Of a stretch of 64,000 nucleotides of DNA, positions 46,577 through 57,600 are shown one piece after another (the stretch's first letter is position 1; each line of letters begins with the position of its first letter). A program made the position numbers and the translations under genes. Source of the stretch: Paraburkholderia caledonica NBRC 102488 (GTDB lineage Bacteria; Pseudomonadota; Gammaproteobacteria; Burkholderiales; Burkholderiaceae). The stretch is taken from contig NZ_BAYE01000019.1 of the NCBI RefSeq assembly GCF_000685095.1, positions 1-64,000 of the forward strand, given 5' to 3'. The notes under the pieces were generated by a model. The model was not told the origin of the DNA. It did not search any database and worked only from the letters and a program-made list of their open reading frames with translations.

Positions 46577-47320
46577 TCAGTTGCGCACGCCGTGATGACG
46601 GAACATCGAACCCGCAGCCTCGCGAGCCGAGTCGTCGTCGAGTTCCGATACGGTGCCGGCCTCGTTCCCCGAGCCGGCAGCTTCGCCGCAATCGGACACG
46701 CTTGTCGTGTGAACCGAAGTTTCGATTCTGACGGACGTTACCGTGGTCACCGTCATTACCGTGGAATCCGGCGGACTTTCCATTGACGACGCTATCCGGG
46801 GATAACGCGGCCCGTGGTGCCCGCCAGGTTTTTCCGCACGCGGCGCAGTGCGGCGCATGAAACGGGATAGCTCCGTCAGCGCCAACTGATAAACATCCCG
46901 CTTGAACTCGATCACACAGTCGAGCGGTACCCAATACTCGTTCCAGCGCCAGGCATCGAACTCCGGGTGATCTGTGGCGCGCAAGCAGATGTCGCAATCG
47001 CGCCCTACCATTCGGAGCAAGAACCAGATTTGTTTCTGGCCGCGGTAGTGACCGCGTACCTCGCGCTTGATGAACTTGTCAGGCACCTCGTAACGCAACC
47101 AGTCGCGTGTGCGACCAATCACCTTGACGTGCTCCGGAAGCAGACCGGTTTCTTCGTGTAACTCCCGATACATCGCTTGCACGGGGGTCTCTCCGTACTT
47201 GATGCCCCCCTGCGGAAACTGCCAGGAATGTTCACGGAGCCGTTTGCCCCAAAACACCTCGTTGTGCGCGTTCAAGAGGATGATGCCGACGTTCGGGCGA
47301 AAGCCTTCACGATCCAGCAT
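46577..47320 (-). CDS. rppH: RNA pyrophosphohydrolase RppH with a long C-terminal tail
   Basis: A 247-residue Nudix enzyme that removes pyrophosphate from mRNA 5' ends and starts RNase E-dependent decay. The core begins MLDREGFRPNVGIILLN. The Nudix box GGIKYGETPVQAMYREL, then HEETGL, lies near residues 38-60. FKRDVYQLALTELSRFM ends the standard domain at about 165. About 75 extra residues follow, rich in Thr, Val, Ser and Glu, without a recognised fold. I chose the ATG at 47320 because it matches the family N-terminus. E. coli RppH has 176 residues, so the tail is lineage-specific. Confidence 0.92.
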   Translation of the reverse strand: MLDREGFRPNVGIILLNAHNEVFWGKRLREHSWQFPQGGIKYGETPVQAMYRELHEETGLLPEHVKVIGRTRDWLRYEVPDKFIKREVRGHYRGQKQIWFLLRMVGRDCDICLRATDHPEFDAWRWNEYWVPLDCVIEFKRDVYQLALTELSRFMRRTAPRAEKPGGHHGPRYPRIASSMESPPDSTVMTVTTVTSVRIETSVHTTSVSDCGEAAGSGNEAGTVSELDDDSAREAAGSMFRHHGVRN

Positions 47321-47353
47321 ACAACCACCTTCGAATCCTTTAAAATTGCTTTG

Positions 47354-47359
47354 ATTATA
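47354..47359 (-). promoter_or_regulatory. Predicted -10 box upstream of rppH
   Basis: A perfect TATAAT on the minus strand (47359-47354) lies 33 bases upstream of the rppH start. No clear -35 box is visible at 17 bases. The rest of the rppH-proS divergent region (47360-47618) shows no gene. Confidence 0.4.
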
Positions 47360-47618
47360 AACAGATAACGGACCCGACGCACCGATTCGCACCAGATTGG
47401 AACGATTCGCCGCAAAAGGCCTGCTTTGCGGTAGCCTGTCCGTCTTTCCGTGCCTGATCCCTTGTGCGAAAGACTTTGCGCGGCGGCTTGTGCGCCCCGG
47501 CGGCGGCCCTTGCGCCGGAATGGCGAACCGGGCGCGCCCGGCGAGGCAGCCGTATCGATTTCCCCGTTTTTACCCTTTCGGGCGGTCCCTCCGGAGCCGC
47601 CGCTTTTGGAAAATCTGA

Positions 47619-49355
<1,737 letters not shown>

Positions 49356-49367
49356 GCGGGGCGGACG

Positions 49368-49967
49368 GTGGAGTACACCTTCCTGTCCGCGACCGTGCTG
49401 CTGATCCTGATCACTGACCCGCTCGGCAACATTCCGCTCTTCATCAGTTGTCTGCGCGGTGTGTCGCCGAAGCGGCGCACCGCAGTGATTCTGCGAGAAG
49501 TCGCGATCGCGTTTGCGATCCTGCTGGTGTTCATGGTCGTCGGCGACGCGTTTTTGCGCATGATGAGTCTCACCGACCAGTCGTTGCGCATCGGCGGCGG
49601 CATTGTGTTGTTTCTGATTGCGCTGCGTATGGTGTTCCCGCATCCGGACGGCCCTTTTGGCGGCGACGTGCGTGGCGGCGAGCCGTTGATCGTGCCGCTT
49701 GCCATTCCGGCGCTGGCAGGCCCGTCGGCGCTGGCAACCGTGATGCTGCTGACGTCGCAGGCGCCTGGCAAGATGTTCGAGTGGATCGGCGCACTGACCG
49801 TCACCATGATCGTCTGCGCTGTGGTGCTGATGCTGGCCGAGCGTATTCAGGCCTGGCTCGGCGAGCGAACCATGATGGCATTCGAACGGCTAATGGGACT
49901 CGTGCTGGTAGCGATCTCGGTGGAGATGATGCTTGGCGGTATCCGCGCGTTCGTGCATCAACTGTGA
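49368..49967 (+). CDS. MarC family integral membrane protein
   Basis: A 199-residue polytopic membrane protein with six predicted spans. LILITDPLGNIPLFI near residues 12-26 and VPLAIPALAGPSALATVM near 109 are the two MarC half-repeat signatures. Despite the name, family members are not shown to give multiple antibiotic resistance, so the function is open. A GTG at 49368 gives MEYTFLSATVLL; it lies 12 bases after proS and is probably co-transcribed. Confidence 0.9.
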   Translation: MEYTFLSATVLLILITDPLGNIPLFISCLRGVSPKRRTAVILREVAIAFAILLVFMVVGDAFLRMMSLTDQSLRIGGGIVLFLIALRMVFPHPDGPFGGDVRGGEPLIVPLAIPALAGPSALATVMLLTSQAPGKMFEWIGALTVTMIVCAVVLMLAERIQAWLGERTMMAFERLMGLVLVAISVEMMLGGIRAFVHQL

Positions 49968-50065
49968 GTGGCGCGCGCTGCCCATCGAAGCGGCAATTGG
50001 CAACACCTGGACGGATCTCTGAGCGTTTTAGCTGAGTGAAACCCGCAAGCAACGTTTGACGCAAC

Positions 50066-50093
50066 AAAAAGCGGCCCAGCGGGCCGCTTTTTT
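50066..50093. terminator. Bidirectional terminator between marC-like gene and hpt
   Basis: AAAAAGCGGCCC pairs with GGGCCGCTTTTT around the loop AGC. It serves both convergent genes. Confidence 0.9.
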
Positions 50094-50145
50094 CATCTCG
50101 TCATTTTCGCGCCGTGCATGACGACGCGGCGATCAACTGGGCAAG

Positions 50146-50697
50146 TCAAGCGCCTTCAGTCAACGCGCGAATAGTCGGCAGGTTGCGCCAGTAGCCTTTG
50201 GCGTCCATGCCGCAGCCGAAAACATAGCGGTCCGGCACTTCGAAGCCGCAGTAGTCGGGGCGCAGTGGCTTGGCTTTCGGAATGATCTTTTCGCACAGTA
50301 CGGCGCTCAGGAAGCGCTTGGCGCCCATTGCGAGGATGCGGTCGCGGATCGCGGCCATCGTCTCGCCTTCGTCGAGGATGTCGTCGAGCACCAGCACCAC
50401 GCGATCCTTCACCGATTCAGCCGGCGCCACACGCCATTGCATCTCGTTGCCGCCCTTCGTGGTGTTGCGATAGCGGGTGAGATGGATGTAGTCGAACTCG
50501 AGCGGGAAATCGAGGTGCGGCAACAGCATGCCGGTGAAGACCGCGGCGCCGCCCATCACCGACAGCACGAGCGGAAAGTCTTCGCTCATTTCGTTGCGGA
50601 TCGAGGTAGCCATGCCGCTGATCGACGCGTTGACCTCGTCGGCCGAAACGATTTCTTCGGAGTGGCTAAAAATGTGGAGAGCTTCTTCGCGGTTCAT
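50146..50697 (-). CDS. hpt: Hypoxanthine/guanine phosphoribosyltransferase
   Basis: A 183-residue purine salvage enzyme of the type I PRT fold. The PRPP motif is VLVLDDILDEGETMAAI near residues 99-115. The flexible-loop side has the LTRYRNTTKGG region, and the base-binding end is DYCGFEVPDRYVFGCGMD. It is annotated as hypoxanthine-guanine phosphoribosyltransferase in relatives. Guanine versus hypoxanthine preference is not visible. Confidence 0.9.
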   Translation of the reverse strand: MNREEALHIFSHSEEIVSADEVNASISGMATSIRNEMSEDFPLVLSVMGGAAVFTGMLLPHLDFPLEFDYIHLTRYRNTTKGGNEMQWRVAPAESVKDRVVLVLDDILDEGETMAAIRDRILAMGAKRFLSAVLCEKIIPKAKPLRPDYCGFEVPDRYVFGCGMDAKGYWRNLPTIRALTEGA

Positions 50698-50818
50698 GAC
50701 GTCTGGCGGGCGGTAACTGTATACATAGTGTGAGTGAGAACGCCCCTGAAGGAAGTTCCCATGGTGACGGTGGCCGCGGGCCGGGTCGGCAACCCGCGCG
50801 CCGCCGTCTTGCTAAAGC

Positions 50819-52186
50819 TTAGCGCATGCCGGGCAACATGCCCTTCATGCCGCGCATCATCTTTTGCAGATTGCCGCCTTTCAGCTTTTTCATCATGGTG
50901 CGCATCTGATCGTACTGGTTCAGCATGCGGTTGACTTCCTGCACCTGCACGCCCGCACCCGCGGCGATGCGGCGCTTGCGCGTAGCCTTGATGAGATCCG
51001 GCTTGGCGCGCTCGAGCGGCGTCATGGAGTTGATGATGCCTTCCATGCGGCGCATCTGCTTTTCAGCCTGGCTCATATCGGCGCCGGCGGCGGCCTGCTG
51101 GAATTGCGCGGGCAGCTTGTCCATCAGCGACGAGAGACCGCCCATGCCCTTCATTTGCGTAAGTTGCGCGCGGAAATCGTTGAGGTCGAAGTCGCCGCCT
51201 TTCTTGACCTTATCGGCGAGCTTCTGCGCGGCTTGAACGTCCACGCCGCGTTGCGCTTCCTCGACGAGAGCGAGAATGTCGCCCATGCCGAGAATCCGGT
51301 TCGCCATACGATCCGGGTAGAAGACTTCAAGGCCGTCGAGCTTTTCTGCGACGCCGACGAACTTGATCGGCTTGCCCGTGACGTGACGCACCGAGAGCGC
51401 CGCGCCACCGCGCGAGTCGCCGTCGAGCTTGGTGAGCACCACGCCGGTGAGCGGCAGTGCATCGCTAAATGCTTTGGCGGTGTTGACCGCGTCCTGGCCG
51501 AGCATTGCATCGACGACGAACAGCGTTTCCGCCGGCTTCAACGTGGTGTGCAGCGCGGTGATTTCCTGCATCATCGCTTCGTCGATACCCAGGCGGCCGG
51601 CCGTGTCGACCAGCAGTACGTCGTGATAATGACGCCTGGCCCAGTCGACCGCGGCACGCGCGATGTCGACCGGCTTCTGATCCGGTTCCGACGGGAAGAA
51701 GTCTGCGCCAACCTGCTCGGTCACCGTCTTCAACTGCGCGATAGCAGCGGGGCGATAGACGTCGCACGAAACGGTCAAAACCTTTTTCTTGTACTTCTCG
51801 CGCAGCAGCTTGGCGAGCTTGCCGACCGTGGTCGTTTTACCCGCGCCTTGCAGACCCGCCATCAGAATGACGGCCGGCGGCGTGACGGCGAGATTCAGCT
51901 CGGCGGCTTTGCCTTCGTAGTCGCCGCCGATCACGGCGGTCAGCTCGCGCTGCACGACGCCCACGAGCGCCTGACCTGGCGACAGGCTGCTAATCACTTC
52001 TTCGCCGAGCGCCTTCTCTCTCACCTTGGCGATGAATTCGCGCACGACGGGCAGCGCCACGTCCGCCTCGAGCAGCGCCAGACGCACCTCTCGCAGCATT
52101 TCCTGGGTGTTCGCCTCGGTGAGCCGGGCTTCGCCGCGCAGCGTCTTGACGACGCGCGCCATCCGTTGAGTCAGATTGTCGAGCAT
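50819..52186 (-). CDS. ffh: Signal recognition particle protein Ffh
   Basis: A 455-residue SRP GTPase that binds 4.5S RNA and signal sequences of inner-membrane proteins. The N domain is residues 1-85. The G domain has GLQGAGKTTTVGKLAKLL near 105, DTAGRLGIDEAMM near 190 and TKLDGDSRGGAALS near 245. The methionine-rich M domain starts near 325 (FRAQLTQMKGMGGLSSLM) and ends with the SRP RNA helix region and a Met/Gly-rich tail. Length matches E. coli Ffh (453). It is divergent from the YpjD-like gene with an 81-base spacer. Confidence 0.97.
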   Translation of the reverse strand: MLDNLTQRMARVVKTLRGEARLTEANTQEMLREVRLALLEADVALPVVREFIAKVREKALGEEVISSLSPGQALVGVVQRELTAVIGGDYEGKAAELNLAVTPPAVILMAGLQGAGKTTTVGKLAKLLREKYKKKVLTVSCDVYRPAAIAQLKTVTEQVGADFFPSEPDQKPVDIARAAVDWARRHYHDVLLVDTAGRLGIDEAMMQEITALHTTLKPAETLFVVDAMLGQDAVNTAKAFSDALPLTGVVLTKLDGDSRGGAALSVRHVTGKPIKFVGVAEKLDGLEVFYPDRMANRILGMGDILALVEEAQRGVDVQAAQKLADKVKKGGDFDLNDFRAQLTQMKGMGGLSSLMDKLPAQFQQAAAGADMSQAEKQMRRMEGIINSMTPLERAKPDLIKATRKRRIAAGAGVQVQEVNRMLNQYDQMRTMMKKLKGGNLQKMMRGMKGMLPGMR

Positions 52187-52267
52187 GGGGAGCGATGAAC
52201 AGTGCGGCCCCGGGCGAGCGCGAAGTGGAAGACGTCGCGGATCAGGGGCCTAGTGTAAACTTCGAAT

Positions 52268-53221
52268 ATGGATATTGTACTGTATGCCCTCACTGCGCTT
52301 CTGTACGGCGGACTCGCCGTAGCCGGCTGGCGCTCGCACCGGCACGCCGGGTCGCGCCCCATGCTGGAAAGTGTTCCGCCAATGCCGGCTGCCGCGACCA
52401 CCGGCGCGAACACGCAGGCACAGTCCGGGTTCGCCGGCTCGGCGGCTTCGGGCATGAGTTCGTCAGGCCGCGCGTTACTGTTCGTCGCGCTGCTCGCGCA
52501 CGGCGTGCTGCTGCACACCACGATCTTCCCGCAGAACGCCATGGTGTTCGGCTTTGCGTTTGCGCTGTCCGCCATGTTCTGGCTCGGCGCCGGCATCTAC
52601 TGGATAGAAAGCTTCTTTTTTCCGCTCGACGGACTGCGTCTGCTGGTGTTGCCGCTCGCCTGCGTCGCCTCGTTATTGCCGCTCGCGTTCAACGGCGTGC
52701 GTGTGCTGCCGTATTCGGCCGCACCCATGTTCAAGCTGCATTTTTTGATTGCCAACATCGCCTATGGTCTGTTCGCGATCGCGGCGCTGCACGCCATTCT
52801 GATGCTGCTCGTCGAGCGGCGTCTTCATGCAATGCGCGGCGGAATCGCGCAGCGGAACGTGGCTGCGGCAGGCAACGGCTGGCTGTCCAGCTGGCTCGAC
52901 ACGCTGCCGCCGTTGCTCACGCTCGAGAAGCTGCTGTTCCGTCTGATCGGCGCCGGCTTCGTCCTGCTCACGTTGACGCTCGTGTCGGGCATCCTGTTCA
53001 GCGAGCAACTGGTCGACCGCGCGCTGCGTCTCGATCACAAGACCGTGTTTGCGATTCTTTCGTGGGTCATGTTCGGCGCGCTTCTGACGGCGCGCAAAGT
53101 GTCCGGCTGGCGCGGCCGTGCTGCATTGCGCTGGGTGCTGGCGTCGTTCGTCGCGTTGCTGCTGGCGTACGTCGGCAGCCGTTTTGTTTTCGAGGTGCTG
53201 TTGCACCGTGCTGTAGTGTGA
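52268..53221 (+). CDS. Cytochrome c assembly (CcsA/YpjD-like) inner membrane protein
   Basis: A 317-residue polytopic membrane protein of the CcmC/CcsA heme-handling superfamily. Eight or so hydrophobic segments are seen. FKLHFLIANIAYGLFAIAALHA contains the conserved histidines of the core, and LRLDHKTVFAILSWVMFGALL holds the second conserved region with its WxMF-like end. The tryptophan-rich heme motif of CcsA is not obvious, as usual for the YpjD subgroup, whose exact role is unclear. The location next to ffh parallels E. coli ypjD-ffh. Confidence 0.82.
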   Translation: MDIVLYALTALLYGGLAVAGWRSHRHAGSRPMLESVPPMPAAATTGANTQAQSGFAGSAASGMSSSGRALLFVALLAHGVLLHTTIFPQNAMVFGFAFALSAMFWLGAGIYWIESFFFPLDGLRLLVLPLACVASLLPLAFNGVRVLPYSAAPMFKLHFLIANIAYGLFAIAALHAILMLLVERRLHAMRGGIAQRNVAAAGNGWLSSWLDTLPPLLTLEKLLFRLIGAGFVLLTLTLVSGILFSEQLVDRALRLDHKTVFAILSWVMFGALLTARKVSGWRGRAALRWVLASFVALLLAYVGSRFVFEVLLHRAVV

Positions 53222-53230
53222 GCGTGCCCC

Positions 53231-53548
53231 ATGCGACAAATTCTTCTGCTCATCATATTGTTCTTCGTCGGCCAGTGGCTCGTGAAGGCGCTGCGCCGTC
53301 ATGACGCGCACTCGGCACAACGCACCGGCGCCGGCGGCGCGCGAGGCGCATCGGGCGCCGCCGGCAATGGCAACGGTGCCGCGCGCCCTGCACAGGCGCC
53401 TCAACTCGCCGAGCCGATGATCCGTTGCGTCGAGTGCGGCGTGCATGCGCCTAAGAGCGACTCGGTGGTCGTCGCCGGGCAGCCGTTCTGCAGCGCCGCG
53501 CACGCGCGGCGGCACGGCGCACGACCCACGGGCCGCGACGCTCGATGA
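53231..53548 (+). CDS. PP0621-like small membrane-anchored zinc-site protein
   Basis: A 105-residue protein with one N-terminal membrane span (about residues 4-20) and a low-complexity Gly/Ala linker. A C-terminal cysteine-rich end has MIRCVECGVHAPKSDSVV then FCSAAHARRH, which looks like a zinc-binding C-x2-C ... C-x3-H site. It resembles the PP0621 family of unknown function. Its stop overlaps the ampD start by 4 bases (ATGA), so the two are likely translated together. Confidence 0.75.
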   Translation: MRQILLLIILFFVGQWLVKALRRHDAHSAQRTGAGGARGASGAAGNGNGAARPAQAPQLAEPMIRCVECGVHAPKSDSVVVAGQPFCSAAHARRHGARPTGRDAR

Positions 53549-54141
53549 GCATCGCGTTCGCCGTCGACGCAGACGGTTGGGTTGCACAGGCACACAGGCT
53601 GCCATCGCCGAATTTCGAAGCACGGCCGCAAGGCTCGGTGCCGACTCTGATCGTGGTCCACAACATCAGCCTGCCGCCTAACCAGTTTGGCGGCACGGCG
53701 ATCGCCGAACTGTTCCTCAATACGCTCGATTGTGACGCGCATCCTTATTACGAAGCGCATCTGCGCGGCGTGCGGGTGTCCGCGCACTTCGTGATTCATC
53801 GCGACGGCGAGCTTGAGCAGTTCGTGTCGTGCAATGAGCGCGCGTGGCACGCGGGCCCCTCAAACTTTTTCGGCCGTGAGCGTTGCAATGATTTCTCGAT
53901 CGGCATCGAACTGGAAGGCAGTGACACGACTCCTTTCGAGGCGGCGCAGTACCGCACGCTCGGCTCGCTCGTCAGTGCGCTGACGGCTCGCTATCCGATC
54001 GAAGCGCTTGCCGGGCACTCCGACATTGCGCCGGGCCGCAAGACTGATCCAGGACCACATTTCGAGTGGGCGCGTCTGCAACGCGATACGTTGCTGGCGG
54101 ATCGGTATTTCCCCTATCTCAAGTTTTCCAGAACGCTGTAA
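53545..54141 (+). CDS. ampD: 1,6-anhydro-N-acetylmuramyl-L-alanine amidase AmpD
   Basis: A 198-residue cytosolic zinc amidase that recycles peptidoglycan by cutting the stem peptide from anhydromuramic acid. Loss of it in other species induces AmpC-type beta-lactamase. The zinc ligand region VVHNISLPPNQFGG near residues 35-48 and the second site GHSDIAPGRKTDPGPHFEW near 153-171 with its His and Asp are intact. Length matches E. coli AmpD (183). It overlaps the PP0621-like gene by 4 bases. No ampE-like gene is next to it. Confidence 0.95.
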   Translation: MSIAFAVDADGWVAQAHRLPSPNFEARPQGSVPTLIVVHNISLPPNQFGGTAIAELFLNTLDCDAHPYYEAHLRGVRVSAHFVIHRDGELEQFVSCNERAWHAGPSNFFGRERCNDFSIGIELEGSDTTPFEAAQYRTLGSLVSALTARYPIEALAGHSDIAPGRKTDPGPHFEWARLQRDTLLADRYFPYLKFSRTL

Positions 54142-54259
54142 CGGCACTTTGCGCGACGTCGCGCGTGAGCCGCAGAGCGAGGCTCTGCCTGCTTCTGCGG
54201 GTGGAGCGCTTCGCGCCGCGCGGTGCAAAAGTCAAGACTTCAAAAGCAAATAAAACCGT

Positions 54260-54287
54260 TTGACCTGTCTCGAATCTCCACTATACT
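54260..54287 (+). promoter_or_regulatory. Predicted sigma-70 promoter of nrdA
   Basis: TTGACC (54260-54265) and TATACT (54282-54287) are 16 bases apart. The -10 box lies inside the first NrdR-type box. Confidence 0.7.
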
Positions 54288-54324
54288 TGGTGCCACAAAT
54301 TCAGTTACGCACTAGATATTGTGT
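54278..54324 (+). promoter_or_regulatory. Tandem NrdR-type boxes
   Basis: CCACTATACTTGGTGC (54278-54293) and GCACTAGATATTGTGT (54309-54324) both resemble the NrdR consensus acaCwAtATaTwGtgt. Their starts are 31 bases apart, about three helical turns, the spacing known for NrdR sites in other bacteria. The first overlaps the -10 box, which fits repression of ribonucleotide reductase genes by the NrdR-ATP/dATP complex. Confidence 0.7.
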
Positions 54325-54328
54325 GTCC

Positions 54329-54361
54329 TGTGCATAACTGTGTGAATAACCGAGTGCATAA
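54329..54361 (-). promoter_or_regulatory. Three DnaA-box-like 9-mers at 12-bp spacing
   Basis: On the minus strand TTATGCACA (54337-54329) and TTATTCACA (54349-54341) match the DnaA box TTATNCACA perfectly, and TTATGCACT (54361-54353) differs in one base. Their starts are exactly 12 bases apart. They lie just downstream of the predicted start of nrdA transcription. Confidence 0.65.
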
Positions 54362-54496
54362 CTACGTGCACAAGTCGCGGCGCCCCGCTCTTTGAGCACG
54401 GCGCCGCAAGCATTCCAGGCAGCGAAAAATAATCCTGCAGCGCAGCCGGACCTGACCAGCCGGCGGCAACCATAAGCATCAGGAAGGGGGCTGAGA

Positions 54497-54634
54497 GTGA
54501 TCGCGACACATACGACGAAGACCGTTTTCAATTCGAATCAGGCTTCATCGCAGTCGCATCCCGCCAGCCGCCCAGGCCGGTCTTTTTCCTGCACCTCCTC
54601 GCTTGCGCACGCGGCGGCGCAGCGTTCGTTTTAA
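54497..54634 (+). CDS. Possible 45-codon leader ORF before nrdA
   Basis: A GTG at 54497, preceded 8 or so bases upstream by AGGAAGG, opens 45 codons to a TAA at 54632-54634, ending 45 bases before nrdA. The product (VIATHTTKTVF...HAAAQRSF) is Ser/Ala/His-rich and unlike any family I know. It may be a translated leader or a chance ORF. Codon use is only mildly biased toward G/C at the third position. Confidence 0.2.
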   Translation: MIATHTTKTVFNSNQASSQSHPASRPGRSFSCTSSLAHAAAQRSF

Positions 54635-54679
54635 TCCGCGGCACTCGCCGCAATATTTCCAGGACCAGGAGCTTTGCAC

Positions 54680-57600
54680 ATGCAAACCACCGACAACGTG
54701 ACGACCCGGTATGAGGGATCACCGACTGGCCAGGCGTTCGGCCAGGCACAAGGCACTCAAGCGCTCGCGCCGCAAGCGACGTACGCCGACTACAAGGTGA
54801 TCCGTCGTAATGGCAGCGTGGTGTCGTTCGAACCGTCGAAGATCGCCATCGCCGTGACGAAGGCATTTCTCGCCGTCAACGGTGGGCAAGGCGCGGCGTC
54901 GGCGCGTGTGCGTGAACTGGTCGAGCAACTGACGCAGAACGTGGTGCGCGCGCTGCTGCGCAGCCGTCCGAACGGCGGCACGTTCCATATCGAAGACATT
55001 CAGGATCAGGTCGAACTCGCGCTAATGCGCGGCGGCGAGCACAACGTCGCACGTGCGTACGTGCTGTATCGCGAGAAGCGCACGCAGGCGCGCGCTCATG
55101 ACGATCACGCTGCCGCCGGCACGCCGGGCCTCACGGTCACGGACAACGGCGTGACGCGTCCGCTCGACCTCGCTGCACTGCGCGGCATTATCGAGTCCGC
55201 TTGCGCGAACCTGGGTGACGCGGTGAGCGCGGAGCCGATCGTCGCGGAAACGGTGAAGAATCTGTACGACGGCGTGCCGATGAGCCAGGTCTACGACTCG
55301 GCGATTCTGGCTGCCCGTACGATGATCGAAAAAGACCCGGCCTACAGCCAGGTCACCGCTCGCATCCTGCTGCACACCATCCGCCGCGAGATTCTCGAAG
55401 AAGAAGTCACGCAAGCCGAAATGGGCGAGCGTTATGCCGAGTACTTTCCGCAGTTCATCAAGCGCGGCGTGCAAGCCGAGCTGCTCGACGACAAGCTGCT
55501 GCAGTTCGACCTGAAGCGCCTGGGTGCCGCGCTCGACAACAACCGCGACCTGCAATTCGGCTATCTCGGTCTGCAGACGCTCTATGACCGTTACTTCCTG
55601 CACCACGACGGCGTGCGTATCGAAATGCCTCAGGCATTCTTTATGCGTGTCGCAATGGGCCTGTCGCTGAACGAGATCGACCGCGAAGCGCGCGCGATCG
55701 AGTTTTACAACGTGCTGTCGAGCTTCGACTTCATGTCGTCCACGCCGACGCTGTTCAACTCGGGCACGCGCCGCTCGCAACTGTCGTCGTGCTACCTGAC
55801 CACGGTCGACGACGACCTGGACGGCATCTACGAAGCACTGAAGGAAAACGCGCTGCTCTCGAAGTTTGCCGGCGGTCTCGGCAACGACTGGACGCGCGTG
55901 CGCGCGCTCGGCTCGCACATCAAGGGCACCAATGGCAAGTCGCAAGGCGTGGTGCCGTTCCTGAAGGTCGTCAACGACACGGCGGTCGCCGTGAACCAGG
56001 GTGGCAAGCGCAAGGGCGCAGTATGCGCGTACCTGGAAACGTGGCACCTGGACATTGAAGAATTCCTCGAGCTGCGCAAGAACACCGGCGACGACCGTCG
56101 TCGCACGCACGACATGAACACGGCGAACTGGATTCCCGACCTGTTCATGAAGCGCGTGATGGAAGGCGGCGACTGGACGCTGTTCTCGCCGTCGACCTGC
56201 CCGGACCTGCACGACAAGTTCGGCGCCGAGTTCGAAGCGGCTTACACGGCTTACGAAGACAAGGTCGCGCGCGGCGAGATCAAGCTGTTCAAGAAGGTGC
56301 CCGCGGCGCAACTGTGGCGCAAGATGCTCGGCATGCTGTTCGAAACCGGCCACCCGTGGATCACGTTCAAGGATCCGTGCAATGTGCGTTCGCCGCAACA
56401 GCACGTCGGTGTCGTCCACTCGTCGAACCTTTGCACGGAGATCACGCTGAACACGAGCGACTCGGAAATCGCGGTCTGCAACCTGGGCTCGGTGAACCTC
56501 GTCGCGCATCTGAAGGAACAGGCCGACGGCACGCTCGCGCTCGACCACGACAAGCTCAAGCGCACGGTCAGCGTTGCAATGCGCATGCTCGACAACGTGA
56601 TCGACATCAACTATTACGCAGTTGCCAAGGCGCGTAACTCGAACCTGAAGCACCGTCCGGTCGGCATGGGCATCATGGGCTTCCAGGACTGCCTGCATCT
56701 GCTGCGCACGCCGTACGCGTCGGAAGAAGCGGTCAAGTTCGCCGACACGTCGATGGAAGCGGTCTGCTATTACGCTTACTACGCGTCGACCGAACTGGCG
56801 CAAGAACGCGGCCGCTACTCCAGCTACCGCGGCTCGCTGTGGGATCGCGGCATCCTCCCGCAAGACTCGGTCAAGCTGCTGGCCGACGCGCGTGGCGGCT
56901 ATGTCGAAGTCGATTCGAGCGAGTCGATGGACTGGACCGAACTGCGCGAGCGCATCGCCACTTACGGCATGCGCAACTCGAACTGCATCGCGATCGCGCC
57001 GACGGCGACGATCTCGAACATCATCGGCGTGTCGGCTTGCATCGAACCGACGTTCCAGAACCTGTATGTGAAGTCGAACCTGTCGGGCGAGTTCACGGTG
57101 GTCAACGACTACCTGGTGCGCGACCTGAAGGCGCGCGGCCTGTGGGACGAAGTGATGGTCGCCGACCTGAAGTACTTCGACGGCACGCTCTCGCGCATCG
57201 ACCGTATCCCGGCCGACCTGCGCGCGATATACGCGACCGCGTTCGAGGTCGATCCGAAGTGGCTCGTCGAAGCGGCGTCGCGCCGTCAGAAGTGGATCGA
57301 CCAGGCGCAGTCGCTGAACATCTACATGGGCGGCGCATCGGGTAAGAAGCTCGACGAGATCTACAAGCTTGCATGGGTGCGCGGTCTGAAGACCACGTAC
57401 TACCTACGCACGATGGCGGCAACGCACGTCGAGAAGTCGACGGTCGCTCACGGCGCGCTCAACGCAGTGAGCTCGGGCGGCGGTGAAGGCACGGGTGGTG
57501 TCGGCGGCGGCGCGGCAGGCGGTTTCGGCGCGAGCGGCGGTGCCGGTGGTGCACTCGGTAATGGCGGCGGCCTCCAGGCAGCAGCAGCGGCAGCGCCGGC

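Larger units (their letters stand above)
54142..54679. other. Regulatory and leader region upstream of nrdA
   Basis: This 538-base gap holds a sigma-70 promoter (54260-54287), two NrdR-type boxes, three DnaA-box-like sites, and then almost 400 bases before the nrdA start. The leader has a GGCGCC...GGCGCC hairpin around 54379-54405 and a possible short leader ORF at 54497-54634. Confidence 0.7.

Noticed and set aside
55022..56863. Minus-strand ORF of 613 codons across nrdA
   Set aside because: Antisense shadow of nrdA, with Arg/Val-rich composition and no known domain.
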